Shown here: in pieces, positions 35,393-42,757 of the stretch | How the letters are laid out: the number at the start of each line of letters is the position of its first letter | Position numbering within the stretch: the stretch's first letter is position 1 | Assembly (NCBI RefSeq): GCF_051521505.1 | Contig: NZ_CP150356.1 | Location: forward strand, 12,214,001-12,278,000 | From: Sorangium sp025924095 | GTDB taxonomy: Bacteria; Myxococcota_A; Polyangia; Polyangiales; Polyangiaceae | DNA: 64,000 nucleotides | Direction of reading: 5' to 3' | The notes under the pieces: generated by a model | Told to the model about the DNA's origin: nothing | Seen by the model: only the letters and a program-made list of their open reading frames with translations | Databases searched by the model: none | Made by a program: the position numbers and the translations under genes

Positions 35393-36268
35393 TCAGGCGA
35401 TGCCGAGGACGGGCGGCTCGACGGGCGCCGATTCGGGCTTCACGGGGCTGACAGCCTCCGGCTTCTTGTCGGGCCGCGGGGACGCCGGCGTGGAGCGTGT
35501 CGCCGTGTACAGGTTGGGGAAGCGGCCTTCGGGATCGTCGTAATAGAAGAGGAACCGACCGACACGGACGGCCTCGTCGTAATGGCGGAAGAGCAGTTTG
35601 GCGGCGCGTGCCTGGTAGCCTTTCCAGAGCGTCTGTTCGGGCGTCGCCGTGGCGCCGAGCAGCCGGAGGATCTGCTCGGCGAGGGCGCTCGCGTCCTGTT
35701 CATCCTCGTTGCGGAAGTTCCGCTTGTCGTCCTTTATCGCCTCGCGATGCTTGCGGTACATGTCGGCGGCGCCGGACAGGTCATTGGCGAGATCGAGGTG
35801 GCCGCTGCCCGCGCGCAGGTGCGCGAGCTGCGCGGTCGCTTCCGCGTCGCCGTCGAGGTGGTACTCGAGCGTCTTCAGCATGCGCGCGCGCGTCTCGTAG
35901 GCACGCTCGACGAGCGTGGCCGGCAGCGCCGCGCCGGAGTGCGTCGCCGAGGTAAGGAGGAACTTGTACCGGGCGAACCATGTCGCCCAGGCGACGCTCT
36001 CGAGCCCGTCGATCCGCTCGGCATCGAGCGTGCCCGCCGCGGCGATGGCCGCGATGCGCTGGCGCAGCTGCGGCGTGGAGAGCGTCTCGGCCACGCCGAT
36101 GGCCTGCACGGCGGCTGCCTGGAGGTCGAGCCGCGGCGTGTCCAGCTCGGCGAGCGGTATCGCGTCGAGGTCGGGCTTCACGCGGTGGAAGGCCGCCTCC
36201 GCGGTATGGATCTGGGTGGGTTCAACGGCGGGTGTGCCTGATTTGTTCGGCTTTTTGGGTTTGGACAT
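35393..36268 (-). CDS. Helical hypothetical protein
   Basis: 291 residues from the ATG at 36268 (MSKPKKPNKSGTP). A Lys-rich N-terminus is followed by a mostly alpha-helical body (about 25-240) without signal peptide or membrane segment; helical stretches such as LDLQAAAVQAIGVAETLS and DMYRKHREAIKDDKRNFRNE are evident. The C-terminus is Pro/Lys-rich. I do not recognise the family. It stands alone; the frame is open upstream of 36268 but those codons are not convincing. Confidence 0.65.
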   Translation of the reverse strand: MSKPKKPNKSGTPAVEPTQIHTAEAAFHRVKPDLDAIPLAELDTPRLDLQAAAVQAIGVAETLSTPQLRQRIAAIAAAGTLDAERIDGLESVAWATWFARYKFLLTSATHSGAALPATLVERAYETRARMLKTLEYHLDGDAEATAQLAHLRAGSGHLDLANDLSGAADMYRKHREAIKDDKRNFRNEDEQDASALAEQILRLLGATATPEQTLWKGYQARAAKLLFRHYDEAVRVGRFLFYYDDPEGRFPNLYTATRSTPASPRPDKKPEAVSPVKPESAPVEPPVLGIA

Positions 36269-36490
36269 GAAGGCAATGACTAAGTCGCGCGGGAGCGAAT
36301 GTCGCGAGAGAGCACGAAAACGGCGCGGTTCATGAATAGAGTCGTGCGGTTGCCTCCAGGCAGCGGGGAAGGCCTGGGACACGAGCGCTCAGCGGCGCGG
36401 GCGCGAGGGTGGAGCGGAGCACCAAGTGGACGGAACCGACGGCGCTCCGGTCGGTGCGTGGGGGTTGCCGGCGATGGACGACGCTCCGAC

Positions 36491-36780
36491 GTTGCGGGAA
36501 GTGCGTGGGGCTTGGCCGGAGGTGGTGGAGGACGTTGCGGGAAGTGCGCGGGGCTTGGCCGGAGGTGGTGGAGGACGTTGCGGGAAGTGCGCGGGGCTTG
36601 GCCGGAGGTGGTGGAGGACGTTGCGAGAAGTGCGCGGGGCTTGGCCGGAGGTGGTGGAGGACGTTGCGAGAAGCGCGCGAGGCTTCGCCGGAGGTGGTGC
36701 AGGATGTTGCGGGAAGCGCGCGAGGCTTCGCCGGAGGTGGTGCAGGATGTTGCGGGCAGCGCGCGCGCTTCGCCGCAGTG
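36491..36780. repeat. 43-bp tandem repeat, about 6.7 copies
   Basis: Units start GTTGCGGGAAGTGCGCGGGG at 36491, 36534, 36577, 36620, 36663, 36706 and a partial at 36749. The first four differ by one or two bases; later ones drift (CTTGGCC to CTTCGCC, GGAGGAC to GCAGGAT). Copies abut with no unique spacers, so this is not a CRISPR array. The period is not a multiple of three, so all frames shift between units and coding is unlikely. A second tandem repeat of the same period occurs at 42582, on the far side of the cas-like operon. Confidence 0.92.
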
Positions 36781-37258
36781 GATACGGGGATGCGGGAGGT
36801 TGCACGTGCTGCGTTCAGCTTCGTCGGCGGCTGCGGGATGCGGAGACGAGGATAGGGCTGTGGCAGTGGTTCGGTCAGCCGATCAGCAGTCGGAGAAGGA
36901 TCGCCTTCCGGCATCACGGCGTGGATTTTCCGCGAGCACCATCCATGCCAGCTACGGATGTGTACGTGCTCAACACTCGAACTCGGTTGTCGGGGGTGCG
37001 ATCTCAAGCATCAACTTTTGTGTAAGAATCGTTGCAGGAGCGGTCGTTCTGATTGTGTGGATGTCGCAGGGGCATGGTAGATGACAAACGATCTCTTCTT
37101 GAAGTGCGGGCGGTTCTGGCTTCTCAGGCAACTGAGAGATGATGACGAGAGCTCGATCATCAGAGGAATGCGATTGAGCACGGCTGCTCTGCTTTATTGA
37201 TGATGTTGACGCGCGGTTTGTCGCATGAGCACACAACCTGTTCTTCAAGGAGATATCG
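36781..37258. other. Lower-GC leader region before the cas-like operon
   Basis: About 480 bp, clearly less GC-rich than the rest of the window (near 50-55% from about 36950 by eye), ending in the Shine-Dalgarno AAGGAG (37247-37252) six bases before the GTG of cas6. No gene, array or repeat-spacer pattern was found in it. Together with 36269-36490 and the 43-bp repeats it forms a gene-free stretch of nearly 1 kb. The base composition suggests foreign origin for the operon. Confidence 0.5.
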
Positions 37259-37888
37259 GTGTCCCAGGAGATCGCACCACGCGTCGATATCGCGTTCCGC
37301 CTCGCGGCGAATGTCGTCCCGCTCGACCACGGCTACGCCTTGTTCGGCGCGATCTGCCGGATCGCCGGCGACCTGCACGGCGCGAGGTGGCTCGCGGTGC
37401 ACCCGCTTCCCGGCGTGCCACGGCCTGACGGCCTGCTCGCGGTGGACGCTCACCGCGGACTTCGCCTCCGGTTGGAGCCTGGCCAGATCGCTCGTGTCCT
37501 CTGCCTTGCCGGCAAGCGTATCGAGCTCGACGGACACTCCGCGCGCGTGGGCGTTTCCACCGTGCACGCCATCGAGCCCGCAGCGGAGCTGCGCGCCCGC
37601 ATCGTCGTCATCAAGGGCTTCACCGACCCGGAGCCGTTCCGGGAAGCGCTGCGGCGGCAGCTCGACGCTCTGGAGATCGCCGCGCGCATCGAGCTCGGGC
37701 GACGACGCACGATCGCCGTCAACGGCTACACGGTCGTCGGGTTCGAGACGGCGCTGCATGAGCTGACCCCGGAGGGGTCGCTGCGAGCCCAGTACGCGGG
37801 CGTCGGAGGCAAGCAGCGGATGGGGTGCGGCGTGCTCGTGCCGACCGGGCGACGCGTTCGTCAGGCGCAGCCGCGGGCCGAGGCGTGA
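37259..37888 (+). CDS. cas6: CRISPR-associated Cas6 endoribonuclease, Cmx6/MYXAN-like
   Basis: 209 residues from a GTG at 37259 with AAGGAG six bases upstream. The pattern VDIAFRL...LDHGYALFGAICRIAGDLH, the middle VIKGFTDPEPFREALRRQLD and the C-terminal Gly-rich GVGGKQRMGCGVLVPTGR agree with the Cas6 family of the type I-MYXAN subtype (TIGRFAM Cmx6, from memory). Cas6 cuts pre-crRNA within repeats. A C-terminal Gly-rich RNA-binding loop is intact. The stop overlaps the cas3 start (TGATG). No array is nearby, so its RNA substrate must be elsewhere or absent. Confidence 0.85.
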   Translation: MSQEIAPRVDIAFRLAANVVPLDHGYALFGAICRIAGDLHGARWLAVHPLPGVPRPDGLLAVDAHRGLRLRLEPGQIARVLCLAGKRIELDGHSARVGVSTVHAIEPAAELRARIVVIKGFTDPEPFREALRRQLDALEIAARIELGRRRTIAVNGYTVVGFETALHELTPEGSLRAQYAGVGGKQRMGCGVLVPTGRRVRQAQPRAEA

Positions 37889-40350
37889 TGCGCTCGCCGC
37901 TCCTCGCGAAGTCGTACGACCGCAAGGATTTCAAGCAAGGCCCGCCCGATTTCGCGCTCCTGACGCAGCACAGCCGTGACGTGGCCGCTGCGTGTCGGGC
38001 GCTGGCCGATGTGATCGGTCCGGCCGCCTTGGAGGCAGCAGCGCTTGACCCGATCGAGATCGAGCGCTTCGCCACGACGCTGCGGCTGTGCGGCTGGATG
38101 CAGGACGTCGGGAAGGCGAACAGCGACTTCCAGGCCATGGTCTACGACCAGCCGCAGATCGAGCAGCTCGTGCGGCACGAGACCGTCTCCGGGTTCCTCG
38201 TCTGGCTGGACCCGGCGATCCGTCGCTGGCTCGCGCCGATGGAGGAGGTCCTCATGGTCGCGACGTGGGGCACGCTCGGTCATCACCGCAAGTTCGACGA
38301 GCAGGCTGGAATGAACCAGGGCGCTGCGCTGACCGTGCACGCAGCCCACGAAGACTTCGCGACGCTCCTCCGAGACATGGCGGCCGACCTCGGGCTGCCA
38401 GCACCGCCCAGGTTCGAGCGCGACTTCACGATCGGCCGCAGCACGCGGGACCGTGCGGACCGCGCCGCCGGGCCGATGCGGCAGCAGATGGTCGACAGCT
38501 TCCGCGACGCCGAGGCCGACTTCCACGACGAGCATCGGCGCCGCTTCGTTGCGCTGGTGAAGGGGCTCGGCATCGCCGCTGATGTGGCCGCGAGCGCGGT
38601 GGCACGGCGTCACGTCATGGCAGCGCGTTACTCCCTCCCGGAGTTCATCGTTCGCAGTTTGTCGACCAGGCTCACCCGCAGCGAGTTGACAGGACTCATC
38701 CATGGCTGGGCGTGGCGGACCTACGACGGCCATGCGCCGGTCGACCTCTCGCGGCTTCCACCTGGCTTCGGCTTCCGTCCGTTTCAGGAGCACGTGGCGG
38801 CGTCTCCTTCGCGCTTGACGCTGGCGGAGGCGGGGTGCGGCTCCGGAAAGAGCGTCGCTGCCTACCTCTGGGCACGCGAATGGTGCGCACGCCGCGAGAT
38901 CGCCGGCGCGCCGGGCTTCCGCCTGTTCTTCTGCCTCCCGACCACGGGCACGACCACCGAGCACTTCAAGGACTACGCGCTCGAGGCGGATGTCCCGGCA
39001 GAGCTCGTCCATTCGCGGGCGTCCGTCGACCTGCACACCCTCGCGACGACCGCCGACCAAGAGGAAGACGAGGACGCGGGAGACGGCGACGCTCGGTCGG
39101 ACCGCGCCGAGTCAGCGAAGAACGCGCTGAGAGCCGAGCGGGACCAGATCGAGGCGCTCGCGCTCTGGGACGTCCGCGTCGCGGTGACAACCGCCGACAC
39201 CGTGCTCGGGCTGATGGCGAACGCACGCCGTGCGCTGTGCGCGCTACCGGCGATCGTGCAGTCGGCAATCGTCTTCGACGAGATCCACGCGTTCGACGAT
39301 CACCTCTTCGGTCACCTGCTGGTGTTCCTGAAGAACTTTCCGGGCATCCCGGTGCTTCTGATGACCGCGTCGCTGCCGGAGGCGCGCCGGCGCGCGCTGG
39401 CCGAGGTTCGCCCCGACGTTCACGTCGTGCCCGGGCCGGCCGATCTGGAGACGCTTCCGCGATACCGCCTCGTCGAGGTCGAAAGCCCGGAGGCTTGCTG
39501 GCCAGAGATCGACGACTGCCTGCGCGGAGGCGGCAAGGTGCTCTGGGTACGGAACCGGGTCGAGTGGGCGAACGAGATCTACCGCAGGGCGCTGGAACGG
39601 TTCCCGGAGATGAGCGTCGACGTGTACCACTCGCGGTTGCGGTACATAGATCGCAGCCGCCGACACCGTCGCGTGATCGATCGCTTCAAGCGCGCGGGGA
39701 CGCCGGCCTTCCTGGTCGCCACCCAGGTGGCAGAGATGTCGCTCGATCTCTCGGCGGACCTGCTCGTCACCGACGAGGCGTCCGTTCCCGCGCTGATCCA
39801 GCGCCTCGGGCGTCTCAACCGTCGCGCCACGCCGATGTCCCCGGGGAGCCCGAAGCGGGCGCTGATCGTGCCGGTCGCGGTGAAGGCGGCGTTGCCTTAC
39901 AGCGCGGAGGAGATCGAGGCGAGCCGCAGCTGGAGGAGCGACCTCGTGAAGCTCGGGCGCGCGCTGCACCAGCGCGATCTCTCGGAGCGGTTTTCCACCG
40001 TGGCCTCCGCGCACTCGCTCGACTACAGCGCCGCCGAGGAAGCCGCCGTTTTTCTGGGCGTGCCGGAGCGCAGCGGCCTCTGGCGCACCCGGCCTGGTAG
40101 CACCCGCGGCGCCGGGTACACCGTCACGGTGCTGCTCGATCGCGATGTGGTCGCGCATCGGCGGGAGCATGGCGGCGATGTCCCGGCCGCCGAGTGGCTC
40201 CGCGAGCACGAGGTGTCGATCCCGATCAAGCAGGCGGTGCTCGGGTGGCCGCGCGTGGCCGGGCTGCACGTCGCGCCCGAGGATGCTGTCGCTTACGACT
40301 ACGATGAATCCACCGGAGAAGGGACCGGCGCGCGATGGCGAGAGAGCTGA
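37888..40350 (+). CDS. cas3: CRISPR-associated nuclease/helicase Cas3
   Basis: 820 residues; ATG at 37888 shares its A with the cas6 TGA. N-terminal HD-type nuclease (about 20-225): H28 in LLTQHSRDV, then WMQDVGKANSDFQ where the usual His-Asp pair is Gln72-Asp73, RHETVS (H97) and GHH (132-133). SF2 helicase from about 295: Walker A EAGCGSGKS (about 314-322), DEIH box (464-467), motif III MTASLP, motif V TQVAEMSLDLSADLL and motif VI LIQRLGRLNRRA. An acidic insert (EEDEDAGDGD) sits near 392-401. Cas3 unwinds and degrades target DNA recruited by Cascade. The missing HD histidine could weaken or abolish the nuclease while leaving the helicase intact. Confidence 0.92.
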   Translation: MRSPLLAKSYDRKDFKQGPPDFALLTQHSRDVAAACRALADVIGPAALEAAALDPIEIERFATTLRLCGWMQDVGKANSDFQAMVYDQPQIEQLVRHETVSGFLVWLDPAIRRWLAPMEEVLMVATWGTLGHHRKFDEQAGMNQGAALTVHAAHEDFATLLRDMAADLGLPAPPRFERDFTIGRSTRDRADRAAGPMRQQMVDSFRDAEADFHDEHRRRFVALVKGLGIAADVAASAVARRHVMAARYSLPEFIVRSLSTRLTRSELTGLIHGWAWRTYDGHAPVDLSRLPPGFGFRPFQEHVAASPSRLTLAEAGCGSGKSVAAYLWAREWCARREIAGAPGFRLFFCLPTTGTTTEHFKDYALEADVPAELVHSRASVDLHTLATTADQEEDEDAGDGDARSDRAESAKNALRAERDQIEALALWDVRVAVTTADTVLGLMANARRALCALPAIVQSAIVFDEIHAFDDHLFGHLLVFLKNFPGIPVLLMTASLPEARRRALAEVRPDVHVVPGPADLETLPRYRLVEVESPEACWPEIDDCLRGGGKVLWVRNRVEWANEIYRRALERFPEMSVDVYHSRLRYIDRSRRHRRVIDRFKRAGTPAFLVATQVAEMSLDLSADLLVTDEASVPALIQRLGRLNRRATPMSPGSPKRALIVPVAVKAALPYSAEEIEASRSWRSDLVKLGRALHQRDLSERFSTVASAHSLDYSAAEEAAVFLGVPERSGLWRTRPGSTRGAGYTVTVLLDRDVVAHRREHGGDVPAAEWLREHEVSIPIKQAVLGWPRVAGLHVAPEDAVAYDYDESTGEGTGARWRES

Positions 40351-41282
40351 TCTACCGGCTCACGAACCCGAACTACACCGTCTACCATCGCGCGGCGCTC
40401 GGTGGCCTCGCGGCGACGGTGGTCGCGTGGCGGGCGAAGCGGGGCAGCGCGCCCGCCGGGATCGAACACGACGTCCAGCGCGACCGTGTGAGGCTCGCAT
40501 GGGGCGACGACCTCTCCGATCAGGAGGCGCTGCGGCGGATCCTCGACGCCTCGTTCCGGCTCACCAAGGACAAGCTGATCGATCTCGCCGGCCAAGCTGT
40601 CGCCAAGGACAACGTCGCGCTACGGCTCGCGATTCACAACGGCCTGTGCGCGACGTTCCTGCAGCACCCCAAGATGCGCCCGTCGGAGAAGGAGCCGAGG
40701 CGCGTCGAGATCAGGAGCGCGGACGACGAGGCTCGCGGGCTGTTCACGTACAAGGCGATCACCTCGTACGCCCATCAGAAGGCGCAGGGGACCGGGTTGC
40801 TCGAGCCGGCGAAGAAGGGCTCGCCGGCGGGGCGCCTCCCCGTGGTCGCGACGATCCCGCAGTCCATGGTCCCGGGCGCCATGACGGGGATGCAGCCGCT
40901 CGAGACCGGCCCGGAGGAGGCGATCCTGCTGCTCTACCTGATGGTGGGCAGCGCGGTGTTTCTCCTGCGTCCGAGGACGTACAAGGAAAAGATGCAGGCG
41001 TGCGTCGTCGTGCCGGACGTGCGCGATCTCGTCGCGTTCTCCAGGGCGCTGCGCGCCGTGGCGGGCGTCGATGTCGAGCGGCCGCGGTTGAGCGGGAGCT
41101 ATCTCGGGCGTGTAGCCGGCGGCGCCGAGGAGGCAGCGCTGCGGCTGCTCGTCGATCTCACCGCGGACGACCTGCGTGACAACCCCGCCGTGGCCGGTCT
41201 CCAGGCGATCGCGATGGGGAAGGTCGCGTGGGACAAGAACCAGGTCAACCGGAGCGCCGCGGTTAGGATCGGGCTGAGCTGA
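40335..41282 (+). CDS. cas8a1: CRISPR-associated Cas8a1, Cmx1/Csx13 N-terminal-region family
   Basis: 315 residues, overlapping cas3 by 16 bp. The start LIYRLTNPNYTVYHRAALGGLAATV and the end KVAWDKNQVNRS resemble, from memory, the MYXAN-subtype Cas8a1 family known as Csx13 N-terminal region, in which N- and C-terminal parts may be separate genes. It would be the large-subunit part that helps recognise target DNA. The expected partners (Csx13 C-terminal/Cmx8, DevR/Cas7, DevS/Cas5) do not follow. No internal stop or frameshift is seen, so the gene itself appears intact. Its stop is joined to the next ORF as TGATG. Confidence 0.72.
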   Translation: MARELIYRLTNPNYTVYHRAALGGLAATVVAWRAKRGSAPAGIEHDVQRDRVRLAWGDDLSDQEALRRILDASFRLTKDKLIDLAGQAVAKDNVALRLAIHNGLCATFLQHPKMRPSEKEPRRVEIRSADDEARGLFTYKAITSYAHQKAQGTGLLEPAKKGSPAGRLPVVATIPQSMVPGAMTGMQPLETGPEEAILLLYLMVGSAVFLLRPRTYKEKMQACVVVPDVRDLVAFSRALRAVAGVDVERPRLSGSYLGRVAGGAEEAALRLLVDLTADDLRDNPAVAGLQAIAMGKVAWDKNQVNRSAAVRIGLS

Positions 41283-41476
41283 TGGCAGGATGCACTCCAG
41301 CGAATTCGTGTCAAGATATGTTCGTGGAATGTCAAGAAATCGGTGGAAGGTGTATCATAGGATTCCCCGGTTGCGATGTGCACGGCAGCAGCCCTTGCAG
41401 GACATGCCTTAGAGCCTGCCAGCTTGACCTGGAGTATCCGCCGGCGTGCAACTGTAGATCGTGCGGTTATCGATGA
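41282..41476 (+). CDS. 64-residue Cys-rich ORF, translationally coupled
   Basis: Starts in a TGATG with the cas8a1 stop and ends in another TGATG with the next gene, the same junction as cas6/cas3. It encodes 64 residues with 11 Cys, including CRTCLRAC and CNCRSC near the end, which could bind zinc or an iron-sulfur centre. Codon use is much less GC-biased than in the rest of the window but similar to the following gene. It has no recognisable family. The couplings on both sides argue that it is translated; its shortness and composition leave doubt. Confidence 0.4.
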   Translation: MAGCTPANSCQDMFVECQEIGGRCIIGFPGCDVHGSSPCRTCLRACQLDLEYPPACNCRSCGYR

Positions 41477-42504
41477 TGATCTCCTTGCAGAGTGATGCCG
41501 TGTATGTCGCGATCGGTAGGATTGCACAGTCGGAGCTCAAGAAGATCGTGTCTCCCGTCGTCGTCGACGATGACAATCTTCTTCTTGGTCCGTCGAGCTC
41601 GGACCCGAGGCGTCATCGCGCCGCGCGCACTGGATACTGGGGAAGGCGGCCATCGGCAAAGCTCAGCAAGGAGCTCGCCCGCTCTGCAGACCTCCCTATC
41701 TGCGTGGCCATCCCGCCGACGATCAACGGGTTGCTGAGCTTGTGTAGAATCTGTGCCTCCGGAGCCGAGCGAAAGCGCCAGATAAAACTTATTGCTCTCA
41801 GGTCGGACATCGCCGTGCCATTCCCGCACGGTCAGGATCCGACGGAAGAAGCGTTTTTCGACGTCGCGGACGCTCTGCGACGGAATCCAACCGTGACCGA
41901 ATGCTCGGAGCTCGAGGTCGCGCTCCTCGCCACAGTGTGGAAATTGTGGTGTGAGCGCTCCCCCGTCGCCCTGTCCAGGTTGTGCGCTGCGGGTGGCGCA
42001 CTCCACCCGCAGCTGGCAAATCTTGGCTGCTATCACGCAGGGTATTTCCCCAGGCGGGTCGACAAAAAACTATTGCTATCACGCTTTGATGAGCTGCTCT
42101 TGAGGCAGCTGTCCGGTGAATGGATCACGTCGACCAGGGTCTTCGTCAATGGACAAGTTGACAGCCCTGGCCTGCGAGAATGGCTCTCGCACGTCGGAGA
42201 CCTCTACGTGCCGAGGCGACTGCTCGAATGGAGCCGGCACGGCGGTGGGCGCCTTGTCGAGTACCAGGAACATCCGGAGAAGCCTTCCGAAATGAACAGA
42301 TGGTCTTTTCGATGGCATGCCGGGGGCGAAGCGATCCTTGAATCGTTGCCGAGCCTGCGAGCAGCACCACCGGTGTCCATCGGTGGTTGTGTCGCGTACG
42401 ACGCCGACCGTGCCTGGGTATGTCGCTTCGATGGTCGAGGTTCGCCTTATATCACCCGGCTCGCCAGGGCGGACGGTCCCGTCGGCGGTCTCGCGGCACG
42501 CTAG
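41476..42504 (+). CDS. DUF1835/DUF3658-like protein in the cas-like operon
   Basis: 342 residues from the ATG at 41476 (in TGATG); a GTG at 41461 would add five residues. The N-terminal YVAIGRIAQSEL...DDDNLLLGPSS...RAARTGYW recalls DUF1835, and the central LSRFDELLLRQLSGEW, VGDLYVPRRLLEW and late GGEAILESL...IGGCVAYD resemble DUF3658, two domains usually found together. This assignment is by eye and should be tested. Activity of that family is not established. The gene has the weakest GC bias in the window, suggesting transfer. It replaces the cas7/cas5 genes expected at this place. Confidence 0.6.
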   Translation: MISLQSDAVYVAIGRIAQSELKKIVSPVVVDDDNLLLGPSSSDPRRHRAARTGYWGRRPSAKLSKELARSADLPICVAIPPTINGLLSLCRICASGAERKRQIKLIALRSDIAVPFPHGQDPTEEAFFDVADALRRNPTVTECSELEVALLATVWKLWCERSPVALSRLCAAGGALHPQLANLGCYHAGYFPRRVDKKLLLSRFDELLLRQLSGEWITSTRVFVNGQVDSPGLREWLSHVGDLYVPRRLLEWSRHGGGRLVEYQEHPEKPSEMNRWSFRWHAGGEAILESLPSLRAAPPVSIGGCVAYDADRAWVCRFDGRGSPYITRLARADGPVGGLAAR

Positions 42505-42581
42505 AGCACCTCGCCCGATCGCGGTGCCGGTACGTCGTTCTCGCCCTTCGCGCCTCGCTACCTCGGCGAGCTAGCCAGCGC

Positions 42582-42680
42582 CGCGCTCCGCCTTGTCCCG
42601 GATCGACCGCGAGCCCTTGCTCCACGCGCTCCGCCTTGTCCCGGATCGACCGCGAGCTCCTGCGCCACGCACTCCGCCCG
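42582..42680. repeat. 43-bp tandem repeat, about 2.3 copies
   Basis: CGCGCTCCGCCTTGTCCCGG starts a unit at 42582 that recurs exactly 43 bp later at 42625 with at most a few changes, then partially at 42668 (CGCACTCCGCC). The period equals that of the array at 36491 on the other side of the cas-like operon, although the unit sequences do not obviously match on either strand. It lies in the 253-bp gap 42505-42757. Confidence 0.75.
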
Positions 42681-42745
42681 CGCTGCGTCGGCGCCGGCGC
42701 GCAGCGTCCCCGAGCCCATCGATCCGGTCTCGCGCGCCCCTCTGC

Positions 42746-42751
42746 TACCCT
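42746..42751 (+). promoter_or_regulatory. -10-like box TACCCT upstream of the ATG at 42758
   Basis: TACCCT is followed by CGCGCC and the ATG, so the expected transcription start coincides with the start codon. The context is nearly identical to that at 55118 (TAGACT, CGCGCC, ATG). No Shine-Dalgarno is present. Supports leaderless transcription; inferred from sequence only. Confidence 0.4.
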
Positions 42752-42757
42752 CGCGCC

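Noticed and set aside
36491..36780. Possible CRISPR array next to the cas genes
   Set aside because: The 43-bp units abut directly with no unique spacers and drift gradually, so this is a plain tandem repeat.
36970..37248. 92-codon minus-strand ORF in the low-GC leader of the cas-like operon
   Set aside because: No Shine-Dalgarno, no motif, and it would oppose the operon promoter region; kept only as a remote possibility.
40335..41282. cas8a1 as a frameshifted, truncated pseudogene
   Set aside because: No internal stop or frame break is visible, and a length near 315 residues suits a family in which the N-terminal region is a separate gene.
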